DNA of 64,000 nucleotides from JBFGFX01 sp965232455 (GTDB lineage: Bacteria > Pseudomonadota > Gammaproteobacteria > Steroidobacterales > Woeseiaceae). A model generated the notes under the pieces. That model was not told the origin of the DNA and ran no database searches. It worked only from the letters and a program-made list of their open reading frames with translations. Where the stretch lies: positions 310,001 to 374,000 of the forward strand of contig OZ246981.1 in the NCBI GenBank assembly GCA_965232455.1. The letters run 5' to 3'. Below are positions 62,781 through 64,000 of the stretch, piece after piece (position 1 is the first letter of the stretch; every line of letters begins with the position of its first letter). Made by a program: the position numbers and the translations under genes.

Positions 62781-62810
62781 GTGGAACGGCCCGTCTCGGC
62801 GGGCGACGGC
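62781..62810. repeat. Degenerate REP-like palindrome
   Basis: GTGGAACG followed by GCCCG/CGGGC arms (62789-62793 and 62800-62804) resembles the second REP unit at 55824-55852 with several changes. It lies 8 bp after icmF and may end its transcript. Confidence 0.45.
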
Positions 62811-62868
62811 TGGCTGAGCCCCGGTTTTCTGCGATAAGCTTAGGGCCTGTTAACATCAGGAACGCACC

Positions 62869-63798
62869 TTGGCCAAGAACGCCAAACTCAAATCCTTGTT
62901 CATTACGCCGGCCATTGCGCTTAGCGGCTTGCTGCTGCTTGGCTCGCTGGTCATGGTGGTGGCCAGCTCGAACGAGCGGCTAGCATGGCTCGGCGCGGCG
63001 ATGGCCTCCGCGCCGTTGCCGCTGCTGATCGCCCAGTTCATGCTGAGACCGGCCGCGCGCACCTCCGAATACCTTCCGCTGCATCTTCTCCTTATGCTGG
63101 TCGGAGTGATCCTCGCGGGACGCACGATGTACGGTGACTTCGTGACCTCCTGGGAGCTCTATCGGGAATTCATCTCCGCGATTGTCGCCGCCTTCCACGT
63201 TTCGCCGGGGTCGGCGCCGGCGCTGGTGGCGATCGCGGCGTCTATAATTTTTTTGTTGTATCTGTTCTGGTATTCCAGTTACGGGCGTTATCCGGACGCT
63301 CGGATCGACGTCGGTGGAAAACTGCCCGAATTCGAGGTCTACGATCTGGACGGGAACTCCGTCCGGTCGAGCGATTTTCTCGGTGCGCCGGCGATATTCC
63401 TTTTTTACCGAGGCAACTGGTGCCCGCTTTGCATGGCGCAGATCGACGAACTGGTGGAACGTTACCAGGACATCGACAAACTCGGCGTCACGGTTTGCCT
63501 GATCAGCCCGCAGAACGAGTCTCAGACAAAGGCGCTGGCCGACCGGAAAGGCGTGCCGTTCAAATACCTGATCGACAAGAACAACGCCGCGGCCGAGGCG
63601 TTGGAGATTGCCGTCAGCGGCGGTGTGCCCCTCGGTATCCCCGGCGAATATCCGTCGGATACGGTCATGCCTACGCTGGTCGTGACGAACGCGAAGGGAA
63701 CGATCGTCTTCTCCGATCAGACCGACAATTACCGGGTCCGTCCCGAGCCGGACATTTTTCTTGCCATCCTGCGGCGTACGGGAGCGGTCAGCGCATGA
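62869..63798 (+). CDS. Membrane-anchored thioredoxin/peroxiredoxin-like protein
   Basis: The 309-residue TTG-started protein has about four N-terminal transmembrane segments (to about residue 140). A thioredoxin/AhpC-like fold follows with NWCPLC (Cys185, Cys188) and PTLVVTNAKGTIVFSDQTDNYRVRPEPDIFL. It probably handles thiol or peroxide chemistry on the periplasmic side. AGGA lies 8 bp before the TTG. It overlaps the next gene by 4 bp. Confidence 0.85.
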   Translation: MAKNAKLKSLFITPAIALSGLLLLGSLVMVVASSNERLAWLGAAMASAPLPLLIAQFMLRPAARTSEYLPLHLLLMLVGVILAGRTMYGDFVTSWELYREFISAIVAAFHVSPGSAPALVAIAASIIFLLYLFWYSSYGRYPDARIDVGGKLPEFEVYDLDGNSVRSSDFLGAPAIFLFYRGNWCPLCMAQIDELVERYQDIDKLGVTVCLISPQNESQTKALADRKGVPFKYLIDKNNAAAEALEIAVSGGVPLGIPGEYPSDTVMPTLVVTNAKGTIVFSDQTDNYRVRPEPDIFLAILRRTGAVSA

Positions 63799-64000
63799 GC
63801 GATTCGGAAGTGAATAAACCGGAAACGAACGACAACAGGCCCAAGAGTTTTCTTGACACGCCGAGTCTGTACGCGGGCACCTATCTCGAGTTCCTGGGTT
63901 TCCGGTTGACGGCGTGGAAAGACGGTTTCGCGCGGCTCGAGATGCCGGTCCGCCCGGAGCACCAAAACACGGTTTCGTACCTGCATGGGGGTGTGATTGC
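63795..64000 (+). CDS. PaaI-type acyl-CoA thioesterase (5' part only)
   Basis: At least 68 residues are visible before the window ends. The hotdog motif RPEHQNTVSYLHGGVI (His, Asn, Gly-Gly) is typical of PaaI/YbgC-like thioesterases. It starts inside the stop of the preceding gene (ATGA). Confidence 0.85.
   Translation, partial: MSDSEVNKPETNDNRPKSFLDTPSLYAGTYLEFLGFRLTAWKDGFARLEMPVRPEHQNTVSYLHGGVI

Noticed and set aside
1..64000. tRNA, rRNA, CRISPR array or insertion sequence
   Set aside because: No repeat-spacer array, transposase, tRNA-like cloverleaf or rRNA core sequence was seen by eye; a search with tRNAscan-SE or Infernal would settle small RNAs.

Overview
The window is high-GC, densely packed chromosomal DNA, most consistent with an uncultured, probably aerobic and heterotrophic gammaproteobacterium. 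The inference rests on several families seen together: monomeric NADP-isocitrate dehydrogenase, a large TonB-dependent receptor with an ITVTGSRI box, an EexN-type lipoprotein, an AgmX/ExbB/ExbD cluster and fused IcmF mutase. I cannot name a genus; Woeseia/Steroidobacter-like lineages are a guess. I see no rRNA, tRNA, CRISPR array, IS element or prophage. Gene calls rest on reading translations and motifs by eye; no database search was run.

Layout. 1-5.6 kb: secreted methyltransferase-like protein (runs off the left edge), membrane diguanylate cyclase, TonB-dependent receptor. 5.7-12.3 kb: acetolactate synthase large and small subunits as two divergent genes, then proB-proA-glpD with overlapping ends. 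12.3-17.5 kb: monomeric isocitrate dehydrogenase, a zinc-ribbon protein, a patatin/outer-membrane-barrel protein and an 82-aa protein. 17.8-23.7 kb: a 1353-aa AAA/transmembrane/P-domain/WD40 protein that overlaps tail to tail with an MFS-acyltransferase fusion. 24.2-29.5 kb: EexN-like lipoprotein, SYLF protein, M48 protease, LemA, ApbE.

30.0-39.8 kb: a TlpA thioredoxin followed by a nine-gene envelope cluster (coiled-coil protein, three TPR proteins, a small secreted protein, ExbB, two ExbDs and an AgmX/TonB-like transducer). It looks like one proton-motive-force-driven envelope machine. One of its two ExbDs has Asn at the position of the usual proton-carrying Asp. 39.9-43.4 kb: a polar amino-acid ABC importer and a class-V aminotransferase. 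43.6-50.8 kb: small or single genes (GNAT, CDGSH iron-sulfur protein, Zn-alcohol dehydrogenase, SDR, deoxyinosine glycosylase, VOC protein, signal peptidase I, PII protein, LuxR regulator) plus a 27-codon VOC gene remnant.

50.9-62.8 kb: acyl-CoA catabolism (isovaleryl-CoA dehydrogenase, methylcrotonyl-CoA carboxylase beta subunit, SDR, ACAD10/11-type phosphotransferase, MaoC hydratase, crotonase, TetR regulator, fused isobutyryl-CoA mutase IcmF). This suggests breakdown of leucine/branched-chain acyl-CoAs. The biotin-carboxylase partner of the carboxylase is not in the window. The right end holds a membrane-anchored thioredoxin-like protein and a truncated PaaI-type thioesterase.

The most unusual non-coding feature is a set of palindromic elements at junctions of convergent genes. 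The largest (58203-58557) has 29-bp outer inverted repeats around two long hairpins whose 25-nt loops are exact reverse complements of each other. A second (43450-43611) is a nested 162-bp palindrome.
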